Positions 43,034-53,206 are shown, counted from the first letter of the stretch. The stretch: DNA of 64,000 nucleotides from Roseiarcus sp963761435 (GCA_963761435.1 CAVXHJ010000001.1:496001-560000), one strand, 5' to 3'. Notes: a model not told the origin generated them from the sequence alone. Translations and numbers: made by a program.

Positions 43034-43306
43034 TGATGCAAGTCTCCCATTAATGCGGGGAAATGAGCGCCGCGCGACAAACCGGGACCCGCCCGGAAGT
43101 GGCGATGAAGGCGAATGTCCAGCGCCGGACTTGCTTTCGATCCGCGGCGCGCGGCCGGTCGTAGCGTTCACGAAGCCGGACAGAACGCCATCGGCGGTTT
43201 GCCAAAGTCGCTGAAGTCGGGCAGAGTTAACCTACGGGCGGCTGCGCGGCGTCGCGACCTTTTCCATCAGGGAGGCACGTTTGCGGTAGAGGCTCGTGGG
43301 GGTGTG

Positions 43307-44389
43307 ATGGAACTCGGCCTGCTTTCCAACGATGCGCTTAATCCGAGCGTCTATTGGACGACGCTCCTGCCGCCGCTTTTCTCCGGGCTGGCCCGCCAGC
43401 CGGGCGTTCGGATCATCTCCCCTCCGCCGGTCGCCTGGGAGCACAGAAAGCAATGGGCGGAAGTCCGGTCCGAGATGAAGGATCGCGACGTCCTCTTTTG
43501 GGTGCAACTGACCTCGCGCCCGGCGGGCGCGATCCACCTTGCCTCATACATGAATGTGCGCGCCCGCCGATCCAATTTCGTCCTCGACGCGTTTGAGCCT
43601 TCCGTAACGAAGATCGGCATCGCCGCGACTCTTGATCGCCTCGATCCATGTTTCGTCGCCTATCGCGAGGCAACGGAGCAGCTTCAGCGTCGATTTCCCT
43701 GGTCGAAATTCGTTTGGCTGCCCCTCGCCGCGCACACCGACATTTTTTACCCTCGCAAGGAGCCAAAATCGATTTTCGCCTTTTGGATGGGTCGCCGCCA
43801 CGAGCCCCTGCATCGGGCGCTGCTCGCGTATTGCGAAGCGCGGGGTCTCAAATACGTCTATTTCAAGGACGGCCGGGCGTCGACCGAGGAGTTGGGGCAG
43901 CTTGCGTCGAGCGCACAGTATTTCGTCGCCACGCCGCCCGATCTGGACAACCCCAAGCGCACGGGCGGATTCAGTCCTCTCGTCATGCGCTATTTTGAAG
44001 GGCTCGCCGCGGGGACGCGGCTGCTCGGCGTTTTGCCCCGGAGCGGCGACTACCAGAGGATTCTGCCCACGGACGCATTCTGTCAGGTGTCGCCCGACGG
44101 CTCGGATCTTGCCGAACGCCTCGATGCGGACCGCAGCAATCCCGACAATCAACGTGCGGTCGAGGCCGCGAGCGCGCTCGTGCGCGAACATCATTCATGG
44201 CAGCGGCGCGCCGAGCAGATTTTCGATCATCTCGCCAATAAAACGGCGATCGAGTTTCGAACGGCGCAAAATGAGTCGCAATTCGGTCGGGCAGCCGGCC
44301 GCGCGAGCTTGCCCCAAGATGCTTTCCAGGAGTTGAAGGCGGGCAAGCGATTCAGCGCGTCCGCGCGATCGTCATCCGCGTCGGGCTGA
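43307..44389 (+). CDS. Glycosyltransferase-like protein (CgeB-type, family 1)
   Basis: ATG 43307 (MELGLLSNDALNPSVYW) gives about 360 residues. FVWLPLAAHTDIFYPRKEPK, IFAFWMGRRHEPLHRALLAY and FSPLVMRYFEGLAAGTRLLG resemble the C-terminal nucleotide-sugar domain of GT-B enzymes, with the E of YFEGLAAG in the usual place. The donor and acceptor are unknown. A longer in-frame start at 43115 adds residues with no family pattern. It lies between the FkbM methyltransferase and the fucose synthase-like gene. Confidence 0.7.
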   Translation: MELGLLSNDALNPSVYWTTLLPPLFSGLARQPGVRIISPPPVAWEHRKQWAEVRSEMKDRDVLFWVQLTSRPAGAIHLASYMNVRARRSNFVLDAFEPSVTKIGIAATLDRLDPCFVAYREATEQLQRRFPWSKFVWLPLAAHTDIFYPRKEPKSIFAFWMGRRHEPLHRALLAYCEARGLKYVYFKDGRASTEELGQLASSAQYFVATPPDLDNPKRTGGFSPLVMRYFEGLAAGTRLLGVLPRSGDYQRILPTDAFCQVSPDGSDLAERLDADRSNPDNQRAVEAASALVREHHSWQRRAEQIFDHLANKTAIEFRTAQNESQFGRAAGRASLPQDAFQELKAGKRFSASARSSSASG

Positions 44390-44505
44390 ACGGGAAAATC
44401 GAATATTCTGACTGAACTCCATGCGCGGCCTGTTCGCCAGCGCGCCAGCGCGTGGCGTCGCCGCCTGCGGCCCGAACTCAAATTCCAGCACGGAGAGGCT
44501 GTCTC

Positions 44506-45429
44506 TTGAACAAGCGCGATAGGATTATCGTCACCGGCGCCGGGGGCCTGGTGGGATCGGCGCTGGTCGATCACCTGGGCGAACAAGGTTATGAGCACGT
44601 CGTCGGTTTGCGTCGAGCCGACTGCGACCTTCTCGACACCTCCGCGACATTTGCAGAGTTCGAACGTCGCCGCCCCGATCACGTCTTTCACGCCGCCGCG
44701 CGCGTCTACGGGCTCATGGGAAGCATGAAGCATCAGGGGTCGTCTTTCTACGAAAACATAATGATTAACACCAATGTCGTCGAGGCGTCGCGGCGCGCAG
44801 GGGCGCGGAAAGTCACCGTCATGGGCACCGGAGCGGTCTATCCCTTTCCTTCGCCGGGCCTGCCGCTCAAGGAGGACATGATTTTCCTTGGCCGTCCCTA
44901 TCCGGGCAACGCCGGCTATGCCAACGCCAAGCGCGCGACGCTCGCCATGCTCGAAGCCTACGAAGAGACCTACGGTATGCAATGGGCGTACATCGTATCG
45001 GCCAATCTTTTTGGCCCGCGTGACAAGTTCGACGTGGAATTCGGCCACGTCGTTCCCTCTCTCATCAAGAAATTCTACGACGCCAAGGCCAGCGGCGGGA
45101 AGGTGGTGGTCTGGGGCGACGGTTCCGCCCAGCGCGACATCCTCTACGTCAAGGACGCGGCGCGGGCCGCTCTCGGGGTGATGAGCAAGATCGATGGACC
45201 GATCAATATGGGGAGCGGCAAAGTCTATCGCATAATGGATGTTGTCGACGCCCTGAGCGATCTGACCGGAATGAAGGGACGAATTGAATGGGACGCGTCA
45301 AAACCCAACGGCCAGGCCTATCGAGCCTATGACCTGACGAAGCTTCGCGACATCGGGTTTGAGCCGGCCTACTCGCTTCGCGCCGGATTGGAAGAGACCT
45401 GGAACTGGTATCGCGCCCAGAACGGCTGA
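44506..45429 (+). CDS. fcl: GDP-L-fucose synthase-like NAD-dependent epimerase/reductase
   Basis: A TTG start at 44506, 8 bp after GGAGAGG, gives 307 residues beginning NKRDRIIVTGAGGLVGSAL, the NAD(P)-binding Rossmann motif GxxGxxG. The SDR catalytic set is seen as MGTGAVYPF and GYANAKR (YxxxK). NPKT-like NGQAYRAYDLTKLRDIGFEP near the end matches GDP-L-fucose synthases, which convert GDP-4-keto-6-deoxymannose to GDP-fucose. A GDP-mannose dehydratase gene (gmd) is not present here, so a related GDP-sugar is possible. Confidence 0.85.
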   Translation: MNKRDRIIVTGAGGLVGSALVDHLGEQGYEHVVGLRRADCDLLDTSATFAEFERRRPDHVFHAAARVYGLMGSMKHQGSSFYENIMINTNVVEASRRAGARKVTVMGTGAVYPFPSPGLPLKEDMIFLGRPYPGNAGYANAKRATLAMLEAYEETYGMQWAYIVSANLFGPRDKFDVEFGHVVPSLIKKFYDAKASGGKVVVWGDGSAQRDILYVKDAARAALGVMSKIDGPINMGSGKVYRIMDVVDALSDLTGMKGRIEWDASKPNGQAYRAYDLTKLRDIGFEPAYSLRAGLEETWNWYRAQNG

Positions 45430-45702
45430 CCCGTCGCCCGCGCCTTCATGAGTCGGTCCAAACAAGGGGGCGCGCTCGACTTCGACGACAGCGCGATTGT
45501 TGGCCCCTGGCGATCGCCGGCGTTAGCCCGGACGGGCGCCTTCCGCCCACGTTCAGCGGTGTGGCCTTGGACAGCTCCACCGGATTGGGCCTGTCAGGGG
45601 CCGCAAGCTATGCTATTGAGGCGACGGGCGCGGAATATCGCCGTCGACTCGCCCTTTGGCCGCACCGCCGATGCGGTTCGGCCTTGAATTTATAGGACGC
45701 AC

Positions 45703-46269
45703 ATGGCGCAATTGCCTCAATTCGACCTTTCCGAACTCAAACGACGCATGCAGGCCGCCCACGCGACGCTCAAGCACGAACTTGGCGGACTGCGCACCGG
45801 GCGGGCGAGCGCAAGCCTTCTCGAGCCGGTAAACGTCGAGGCCTATGGCCAGCGCATGCCGATCAATCAAGTGGCGACGATCAGCGTTCCCGAGGCGCGG
45901 GCGCTTTCCGTTTCCGTATGGGACAAGAGCATGGTGCAGGCCGTGGACAAGGCGATCCGGGACGCCAACCTGGGCCTGAGCCCGTCCGTCGAGGGCTCAG
46001 TCTTGCGCATCCGCATTCCCGAGCTGAACGAGCAGCGACGCAGGGAAATGGTCAAGATAGCGCACAAATATAGTGAGGATGCGCGCGTCGCCGTGCGGCA
46101 TGTCCGCCGCGACGGTCTGGACGTCCTCAAGAAGCTCCTCAAGGAGCACGCGATCAGCGAGGATGACGAAAAGCACCAGGAGGCTGAAGTGCAGAAGGCG
46201 ACCGATCAGGCCATTCACGAGATCGACGCCTCCCTTAGCGCGAAGGAAAAGGAGATCATGCAGGTCTAG
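45703..46269 (+). CDS. frr: Ribosome recycling factor
   Basis: This 188-residue protein splits post-termination ribosomes together with EF-G. It has the standard helical bundle and beta domain: HELGGLRTGRASASLLEPVNVE, VWDKSMVQAVDKAIRDANLGL, RIRIPELNEQRRREMVKIAHK and RHVRRDGLDVLKK. In many alphaproteobacteria it follows pyrH; here the upstream neighbour is the fcl-like gene instead. uppS starts 28 bp after its stop. Confidence 0.97.
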   Translation: MAQLPQFDLSELKRRMQAAHATLKHELGGLRTGRASASLLEPVNVEAYGQRMPINQVATISVPEARALSVSVWDKSMVQAVDKAIRDANLGLSPSVEGSVLRIRIPELNEQRRREMVKIAHKYSEDARVAVRHVRRDGLDVLKKLLKEHAISEDDEKHQEAEVQKATDQAIHEIDASLSAKEKEIMQV

Positions 46270-46297
46270 GCGATCGCTCTCGTTGTCCGAGGCCCTC

Positions 46298-47062
46298 ATG
46301 CACTATCCCCGCTCCACTCTCGCTCCACGAACGGCTCGCACGCCGGCTCACGTGGCGATCATCATGGATGGCAACGGCCGCTGGGCGCAGGCGCGCGGCC
46401 TGCCGCGCTTCGAAGGCCATCGGCGGGGCGTCGAGGCGGTGCGCCGGGCGGTGCGCTCGGCAATCGAACACAATGTGCAGTTCCTGACGATCTATAGTTT
46501 TTCCTCGGAGAACTGGAGCCGTCCGCCGGAAGAAGTAGCGATGCTGATGGGCCTGCTCAAGCGCTTCATCCGCAACGACCTCGCCGAGCTCAGCGCCAAC
46601 GGCGTCAAGGTGCGGATCATCGGCGAACGGGACAATCTCGCGCCCGACATCGTGGCGCTTATCGTCGAGGCCGAAACCCTGACGGCCGACAATCATGGGC
46701 TCATGCTCACGGTGGCGTTCAACTATGGCGCGCGGCAAGAGATCGTCGAGGCGGCGCGGCGGCTGGCGATCGACGTTCGCGACGGGCGGCTCGACGCCGA
46801 GGCGATCAGTCAGGACGACTTGGCGGACCGGCTCGATACGGTTGGCGTGCCCGATCCCGACCTCATCATCCGCACCTCTGGCGAGATGCGCCTGTCGAAC
46901 TTCCTGCTCTGGCAGACGGCCTACGCCGAACTCGTATTTCTCCCGGTCTTGTGGCCCGATTTCGACGATGCGGCTTTCGTCTCTGCGCTCGATCAGTATG
47001 CGGCGCGCGAGCGACGATTCGGGGCCGTCGTCGAACCCGCCGCCGTCAAGTCCGCGTCATGA
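46298..47062 (+). CDS. uppS: Isoprenyl transferase (undecaprenyl diphosphate synthase)
   Basis: This 254-residue cis-prenyltransferase extends farnesyl diphosphate with isopentenyl diphosphate to the C55 carrier lipid of wall and O-antigen synthesis. HVAIIMDGNGRWAQARGLPR holds the catalytic Asp, GHRRGVEAVRRAV and YSFSSENWSRPPEEV follow, and DLIIRTSGEMRLSNFLLWQ is the C-terminal motif. The start ATG 46298 follows CCGAGG. cdsA follows after 10 bp. Confidence 0.96.
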   Translation: MHYPRSTLAPRTARTPAHVAIIMDGNGRWAQARGLPRFEGHRRGVEAVRRAVRSAIEHNVQFLTIYSFSSENWSRPPEEVAMLMGLLKRFIRNDLAELSANGVKVRIIGERDNLAPDIVALIVEAETLTADNHGLMLTVAFNYGARQEIVEAARRLAIDVRDGRLDAEAISQDDLADRLDTVGVPDPDLIIRTSGEMRLSNFLLWQTAYAELVFLPVLWPDFDDAAFVSALDQYAARERRFGAVVEPAAVKSAS

Positions 47063-47072
47063 GTGAACGCGG

Positions 47073-47939
47073 ATGGCGGTGAGCGGGGGGGGCCGAGGAG
47101 CGGGATCGCCGCCCAAAACTCCGGGCGCGCGATTCGGAGAGGATCTGCGGCTGCGGGTCGCGGCCGCGATGGTGATGGGGACTGTGGCGCTCGCGGCGGC
47201 ATGGATCGGCGGGTTCGTGTTCATCGCGTTCTGGTGGCTCGCGTCAATTGTCGTCTTGTGGGAGTGGCAGCGTCTGGTCGGCGGCGCGCGGCTTATCGAA
47301 AGGATTGCCGCCGGCGCGCTCGCGCTCGCGGTCGCGGCGCTCGCCGCGCTGCACAATTCGATCCTCGGCGTCGTGGCGGCGCTCCTTCTCGGCACGGCCG
47401 CGGTCGGTTGGATCGCCGGACGGCGGGAGGGTTCGTGGGCGGCCTCGGGCGTGCTCTACGCCGGGGCGCTTCTCGCCAGCGTCGGGTTGCTCCGGGCCTC
47501 TCCAAGCTTCGGCGCCGCCGCGATCCTATGGCTTTTTGCCGTGGTCTGGGGAGCGGACGTCGCGGCCTATTTCGCCGGACGGCTTATCGGGGGGCCGCGG
47601 CTTTGGCCAAGCGTCTCGCCGGGCAAAACCTGGGCCGGGGCGATCGCCGGCGCGCTCGCCGGCGCGGTCCTCGGCCTCTTGCTGTCGGCGTGGACGAACC
47701 GCCTCGCGGCGCTGTTCTGGCTCGGGCTGGCGACGGCGATCGTCTCGGAACTTGGCGACTTGTTCGAATCCGCGGTCAAGCGGCGTTTCGCCGTGAAGGA
47801 CTCGAGTGGTCTCATTCCAGGCCACGGCGGGTTGATGGATCGGCTCGACGCCTTCACCGCGGCCTCCTTATTCGCGGCAGTGGTGGCCATACTTCATCCC
47901 AGGGGCGACTATCTCGCGAGCGGACTGTTTCAATGGTGA
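47073..47939 (+). CDS. cdsA: Phosphatidate cytidylyltransferase
   Basis: This 288-residue inner-membrane enzyme makes CDP-diacylglycerol from phosphatidate and CTP. It has about seven to eight membrane helices and the complete CdsA signature near the C-terminus, SAVKRRFAVKDSS followed by LIPGHGGLMDRLDA. It overlaps dxr by 7 bp. Confidence 0.96.
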   Translation: MAVSGGGRGAGSPPKTPGARFGEDLRLRVAAAMVMGTVALAAAWIGGFVFIAFWWLASIVVLWEWQRLVGGARLIERIAAGALALAVAALAALHNSILGVVAALLLGTAAVGWIAGRREGSWAASGVLYAGALLASVGLLRASPSFGAAAILWLFAVVWGADVAAYFAGRLIGGPRLWPSVSPGKTWAGAIAGALAGAVLGLLLSAWTNRLAALFWLGLATAIVSELGDLFESAVKRRFAVKDSSGLIPGHGGLMDRLDAFTAASLFAAVVAILHPRGDYLASGLFQW

Positions 47940-49168
47940 GCGCTTCCGAAGTCGTTCCCGCCGCGCCGCTCCGTTCGCGCAAACGAACGCCACGTCCGAC
48001 ACCCTCGCCCCCCAAACGGCTCGCGATTCTCGGAGCGACGGGTTCGATCGGACGCTCGTGCGCGCAAGTCATCGCCGTCGCGCCGGAGATGTTCTCGGTC
48101 GTTTCCGTCGCGGGCGGCCGCAACGGCGCGGCGCTGGCGAAATGCGCAATCGAGCTTAACGCCGAATTCGCCGCCCTCGCGGACCCAGCCGGGTATCCGG
48201 AGCTGAAGGCGGGACTCGCGGGGTTCAAGGTCGAAATCGCCGCCGGCCCGGAAGCGGTCAAGGAAGCAGCGTTGCGCGGCGCCGATCTGGTGGTCGCCGC
48301 TATCGTCGGCGCCGCAGGATTGGAGCCGACCTTCGCCGCGATCGCCGCCGGGCGCACCGTCGCGCTCGCCAACAAGGAAACCCTGGTATGCGCCGGCGCA
48401 GCCGTCATGGACACGGCGCGGCGCGTCGGCTCGACGGTGTTGCCGATGGACTCCGAGCATAACGCGCTGTTTCAGGCGATCGGAGCGCGCGACCCTGAGA
48501 CGATCGAGACCATGACCATCACGGCATCCGGCGGACCGTTCCGTGAATGGAGCGCCGAGCGCATCTCGTCGGCCACGCGCGAACAGGCGCTTACTCATCC
48601 CAACTGGGTGATGGGGCCGAAGGTCACGGTCGATTCGGCTGGCCTGATGAACAAGGGGCTCGAGCTGATCGAGGCCCACCATCTGTTCGGCCTGCCCGCC
48701 GACCGGCTCGACGTCGTCGTGCACCCGCAGTCGATCGTTCACGGCTTCATCGCCTTCGCCGACGGATCCCTGATCGCCGGCATGGCGTCCCCGGACATGC
48801 GCACCCCGATCGCCCATTGCCTCGGCTATCCGGACCGAATCGCTTCGGGAGTGCGCCCGCCCGACCTAGCCGCGCTCGGCCGATTGACCTTCGAGCGCGC
48901 TGACCTCGCGCGTTTTCCCGCGCTCGGGCTGGCGATTGACGCGCTGCGCTCGGGCGGCGGCGCGCCGACCGCCCTCAACGCCGCCAACGAGATCGCCGTT
49001 GCGGCGTTTCTCAGCCGCCGAATCGGCTTCGGCGACATCGCCCGCATCGTGGCGAAAACGCTCGCCGCGATGAGCGCGGCGGGCGAATTGGGCGCGCCTG
49101 CCGACGTTGCGGAAGCGCTGAAGATTCACCATATCGCGCTAGATAGGACGACAGACCTATTGGCGTGA
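47933..49168 (+). CDS. dxr: 1-deoxy-D-xylulose-5-phosphate reductoisomerase
   Basis: This 411-residue NADPH enzyme makes 2-C-methyl-D-erythritol 4-phosphate in the MEP isoprenoid pathway. Motifs are LAILGATGSIGRSC, ALANKETLVCAG, MDSEHNALFQ, SGGPFREW and MNKGLELIEAHHLF. A basic/Ser/Pro tail of about 30 residues precedes the Rossmann motif. ATG 47933 overlaps the cdsA stop. It supplies the isoprenyl units that UppS uses. Confidence 0.96.
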   Translation: MVSASEVVPAAPLRSRKRTPRPTPSPPKRLAILGATGSIGRSCAQVIAVAPEMFSVVSVAGGRNGAALAKCAIELNAEFAALADPAGYPELKAGLAGFKVEIAAGPEAVKEAALRGADLVVAAIVGAAGLEPTFAAIAAGRTVALANKETLVCAGAAVMDTARRVGSTVLPMDSEHNALFQAIGARDPETIETMTITASGGPFREWSAERISSATREQALTHPNWVMGPKVTVDSAGLMNKGLELIEAHHLFGLPADRLDVVVHPQSIVHGFIAFADGSLIAGMASPDMRTPIAHCLGYPDRIASGVRPPDLAALGRLTFERADLARFPALGLAIDALRSGGGAPTALNAANEIAVAAFLSRRIGFGDIARIVAKTLAAMSAAGELGAPADVAEALKIHHIALDRTTDLLA

Positions 49169-49250
49169 GCGCGGACTTGCGTCACTCTATAACCGTTCAG
49201 TAACCATCTTTCAGCGGCCCTGTGGCGGCTGGCGGAGCCGGAGGGCGTGG

Positions 49251-50398
49251 ATGGCGGTAGTGAATCAGATCGCCGACCTTCTGGCGTGGCTCGGGTGGTA
49301 CGTCGTTCCCTTCATCCTGATTCTGAGCCTCATCGTCTTCATCCACGAGCTCGGGCACTATCTGGTCGGGCGATGGTGCGGGGTTAAGATCGACGCGTTT
49401 TCCCTCGGGTTCGGTCCCGAGCTGTTTGCGCGGATCGATTCGCGCGGCACGCGCTGGCGCATCGGCGCCCTTCCGCTTGGCGGATACGTCAAGTTCCACG
49501 GCGACGCGAATGTCGCAAGCGTCTCGGACGGCGGTGCGGGGGATCCGTCGGTCGACCGCTCGCTCACCCTCGCCGGCCAGCCGCTGCGCAACCGCGCGGC
49601 GATTGTCGCCGCAGGGCCGATCGCAAATTTCCTGCTCGCTTTCGTGATATTTACCGGGATGTTCATGGCCTTTGGCCGGGTGGAGCATCTGGCCCGAATT
49701 GGCCGAGTTCGAGCCGAACAGTCCGGCGGCCGCGGCCGGATTCCAGGCCGGCGACCTCGTGAAGTCGATCAACGGCATGCCGATCGAGAGCTTTGAATTG
49801 CTTCAGGAATTCGACGCTCATGAGCACCGGCTTGCCGATGAGCTTCGTCGTCGACCGGCAGGGCCGCGATGTCGATCTCACGGCGACGCCGAAGGTCACC
49901 GTTGTCGACCAGGGCGTGTTCGGCAAGCGTCGCATGGGCCATCTTGGCCTTGCCTCTTCCGCGGATCGGAACGACGCCAAGATCGAGCACTGCGGGCCTA
50001 TGAGCTGCGCCGCCTGGGGCGCGGCCCAAGAATGGTTCATCGTCAAGGCGACTGGCGCCTATATCGTCGGGATTTTCGCCGGGCGGGAATCAACAGATCA
50101 AATGTCGGGATTAATCGGTGCGGCGCAAATGGCTGGAGAGATGGCGAAAATCAGCTTTTGGGAGCTGTTCAGCCTCGCCGCGTGGTTCTCAGTGTCGGTT
50201 GGCCTGATGAACCTGCTGCCCGTGCCGCTGCTGGACGGCGGCCATCTCGCGTTTTACGCGTTCGAGGCCTTGCGGGGACGCCCGCTGAGCGAGCGGGCGC
50301 AGGAAATCGGGCTGAGAATCGGGATCGCCCTGGTCGCGCTTCTGGTGGTTTTCACCACTTCGCACGACATCATACGCTTGGTCACGAACGGCAATTAA
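49251..50398 (+). CDS. rseP: Site-2 RIP metalloprotease RseP, two apparent frameshifts
   Basis: The N-terminal part has the zinc motif FIHELGHYLVGRWCGVKID and GPIANFLLAFVIFTGMF. Removing one T from GAGTTC (49705-49710) and one from GAATTC (49807-49812) yields IGRVEPNSPAAAAGFQAGD and ELLQESTLMSTGLPMSFVV, a normal PDZ domain. The C-terminal helix with NLLPVPLLDGGHL follows, 381 residues in all, the usual RseP length. It cleaves membrane anti-sigma factors. The gene is usually essential and lies in an intact essential cluster, so the shifts are probably sequence errors. Confidence 0.9.
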
Positions 50399-50677
50399 CC
50401 AACGATCGACCATATTGCGTGTCCTGGGCGCAACGCTCGCGAGAAATGGTGTAGGCTCGGTCAATAACGGTTTGCACGCGCGAGCAAAAATTGTAAAACG
50501 CCGTTAATCGTCCCGATCGTCGCCCGGCTTGGCGGGGATCGAGCGCTGCGTCGCGACTGCGGCGTCGCCCGCGATCGGCGCCGGAAGGCGCGGGACAGGG
50601 GCGCACAGGCAGGATCACGCCGAAGCGGCGCCGTCGAGGCGGACGCCGCGCTGGCGCGGAGAGGGGCATCGGGCCAT

Positions 50678-53152
50678 ATGGATTGGATACGCGGGTTTGT
50701 TGGCGGCGTCCTTCTCGCGGTCATCCTTGGTCTTTGCGGTTTGACCTGGACGACACCGGCGAGTGCGCAGCAGATTGTCGTTCAGGGCGCCAACGTCGAT
50801 CCCGCGACGCTCAAGCCATATTTTAGCGGAACCGATCCGGCGTCGATCCAGCGTGGCGTCGAAGACCTCGAGGCGACGGGCATCTACTCCAACGTCAGCG
50901 CCCATCTCGTCGACGGCAAGATCGTGGTCAGTCTCGCCGGCGGCTCGCAGATCATCAACAGAGTTGCGTTCGAGGGCAACAAGCAGATCGAAACCAAGCA
51001 GCTCGAAGTCGAAGTCCAGTCAAAACCGCACACCGCCTACAACGAGGAGACCGCCGTCGGCGACGTCGGCCGAATCAAGGACGCCTACAAGAAGTACGGC
51101 CGGAACGAAGCGAAGGTGACGAAGAGGCTGGTCCAATTGCCGAACGGGCGGGTGGACCTCGTCTTCACCATCGACGAAGGCGGCAAGACGGGCATCCGCG
51201 AGATCAAGTTTGTCGGCAACCACGCTGTTTCGAACTACCGCCTCGGCGGCCTGATGCAGACCAGCACAATGAACTTGCTGTCGTTCATCAAGAGCACCGA
51301 CGTCTACGACCCGGATCGTCTGGCCTCCGACGAGGAGGCGATTCGCCGCTATTACATGAAGAACGGCTATGCCGACTTCCGGATCGTCAGCACCGACGTC
51401 ACCTACCAGGAAAATCCGCCCGGCTACATCATCACGATCACGATGGACGAGGGTCCGCAATACCACGTTTCGAGCGTCAACGTGGTCTCGAACATTCCCA
51501 AGGTCGATGGGCCCGCGCTCGCCCATTTCGCGTCCTTGAGACAAGGCGACGTCTACGACGCGAGCGCTGTCGACAAGTCGGTCGAGGCGATCACCCGCGA
51601 TGTCGCGCGGCAAGGCTACGCATTCTCGGAGGCGCGTCCGCACGGCGACCGCGACACCGTCAATCATACGATCGCGATCTCGTTCTCGGTCGACAACGGG
51701 CCCAAGGTCTACATCGAGCGGATCGACATCGTCGGCAACACGCGCACCCGGGACTATGTCATTCGCCGCGAGTTCGACATTGGCGAAGGCGACCCCTACA
51801 ACCACGTCCTGATCGAGCGCGCCGAGCGTCGTCTGAACAGCCTCGGCTATTTCAAGAAGGTCCATATTTCGAACCGGCCTGGGTCGGCGCCCGACCGTGT
51901 CATCGTCGTCGTCGAGGTCGAGGACCAGCCGACCGGCTCGATCAGCCTCAGCGGCGGATATTCAACGACGCAGGGCTTCCTCGCGGAGCTCGCCTATACG
52001 GAGACGAACTTTCTCGGCCGCGGCCAGTATGTGAGGTTGAGCGTCTCGGACGGTCAGTACACCCAAGGATGGAAGGCCTCGTTCACCGAGCCTTACTTCC
52101 TCGGCCAGCGTCTGGCCGCGGGCTTTGACGTTTACCATCAGGTCAACAACAACAACCAGTATGCGCTGTACCAGAACTGGACGACCGGCGCGACGGTAAG
52201 GCTCGGCATTCCAATCACCGACGACCTGACGTTCCAGCCTAACTATTCGATCTACGAGTCGAAGATCACGATTCCGAACACCTCATCTCAGCCCTACGAC
52301 GACTGCGTTGGACCCAATCAGACCTGGTTTCCGGGGGGAACCTTCATCCCGGTTGTGCCAAGTTCGGTCATCAACTGCTTGAGCAACGGCGAGGCGCCGG
52401 TCGAAATCAAGCAAGCAGCCGCGCAAGGCAGCATCGTGACTTCGCTTGCCGGCTTCTCGCTGCTCTACAATAATCTCGACAACCGCAAGGACCCGACGAC
52501 CGGCTTCTACGTCAATTACAAGCAGGAATTCGCTGGCCTCGGCGGCCAATCCGACTTTATCCGCGAGACGTTTGACGCGCGCTGGTATCGTCCAATCACG
52601 GAGGATTTCATCGGCCAGATTCACCTGCAGGCCGGCCAAATCAATTCCTTTGGAGGCAACCAGCCGCTGATCATCAATAACTTCATGCAGGGTCCGTCAT
52701 TGGTGCGCGGCTTCGCGCCTTCGGGCATAGGCCCGCGCGACATCTCGAATCCGTATGACATTCAGTCCGCGGCCCTTGGCGGCACGACCTATTATGGCGC
52801 TTCAGCCGAGGTCGACTTCCCAATCTTCGGCCTGCCGCGCGAAATCGGGCTCAAGGGCGCGGTGTTCGCTGACGCCGGCAGCCTGATCGGCTATTCGGGT
52901 CCGACGAATTTCTCGAATTTCTTGGGCTATACCTACTGTCCCGCTCCCGGGTCGGTTGGCGCTATTTTGCCTATCACACAGGTGAGTTGCGCCAACGTGT
53001 GGGACCCGAACCAGATCCGGGCCTCGGTGGGCGCGAGCCTGATCTGGGCCTCGCCGATGGGGCCGATCCGGTTTGACTTCGCCATCCCGGTTGTGAAGGG
53101 CAAGTACGACCAGACCCAGTTCTTCAACTTCTCCGGCGGCACGACCTTCTAG
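50678..53152 (+). CDS. bamA: Outer membrane protein assembly factor BamA
   Basis: This 824-residue protein inserts beta-barrels into the outer membrane. The signal peptide (FVGGVLLAVILGLCG...PASA) is followed by five POTRA domains to about residue 420 (for example VAFEGNKQIETKQLEVEVQ, IREIKFVGNHAVSNYRL). The Omp85 barrel has LVRGFAPSGIGPRD and the terminal GPIRFDFAIPV ... FSGGTTF ending in an aromatic residue. It lies downstream of rseP across 279 bp, which could hold a stress-responsive promoter. Confidence 0.96.
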   Translation: MDWIRGFVGGVLLAVILGLCGLTWTTPASAQQIVVQGANVDPATLKPYFSGTDPASIQRGVEDLEATGIYSNVSAHLVDGKIVVSLAGGSQIINRVAFEGNKQIETKQLEVEVQSKPHTAYNEETAVGDVGRIKDAYKKYGRNEAKVTKRLVQLPNGRVDLVFTIDEGGKTGIREIKFVGNHAVSNYRLGGLMQTSTMNLLSFIKSTDVYDPDRLASDEEAIRRYYMKNGYADFRIVSTDVTYQENPPGYIITITMDEGPQYHVSSVNVVSNIPKVDGPALAHFASLRQGDVYDASAVDKSVEAITRDVARQGYAFSEARPHGDRDTVNHTIAISFSVDNGPKVYIERIDIVGNTRTRDYVIRREFDIGEGDPYNHVLIERAERRLNSLGYFKKVHISNRPGSAPDRVIVVVEVEDQPTGSISLSGGYSTTQGFLAELAYTETNFLGRGQYVRLSVSDGQYTQGWKASFTEPYFLGQRLAAGFDVYHQVNNNNQYALYQNWTTGATVRLGIPITDDLTFQPNYSIYESKITIPNTSSQPYDDCVGPNQTWFPGGTFIPVVPSSVINCLSNGEAPVEIKQAAAQGSIVTSLAGFSLLYNNLDNRKDPTTGFYVNYKQEFAGLGGQSDFIRETFDARWYRPITEDFIGQIHLQAGQINSFGGNQPLIINNFMQGPSLVRGFAPSGIGPRDISNPYDIQSAALGGTTYYGASAEVDFPIFGLPREIGLKGAVFADAGSLIGYSGPTNFSNFLGYTYCPAPGSVGAILPITQVSCANVWDPNQIRASVGASLIWASPMGPIRFDFAIPVVKGKYDQTQFFNFSGGTTF

Positions 53153-53180
53153 CGCTGATCAACCGGCTCCCCTTAACGAG

Positions 53181-53206
53181 CGGGCGCGCCAGGGCTGGCG
53201 CGCCCG
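53181..53206 (+). terminator. Strong hairpin between bamA and lpxD
   Basis: CGGGCGCGCCA pairs perfectly with TGGCGCGCCCG across a GGGC loop, an 11-bp GC stem 28 bp after the bamA stop. No T-run follows, so it may be a partial terminator, an attenuator that lowers lpxD expression, or an mRNA-stabilising structure. Confidence 0.55.

Noticed and set aside
45448..45687. 79-codon ORF before frr
   Set aside because: No family pattern, no ribosome site, and it fills a normal promoter-sized gap.
49251..50398. rseP as a true pseudogene
   Set aside because: Two single-T deletions at GANTTC sites restore a full-length protein, and the surrounding essential operon is intact.
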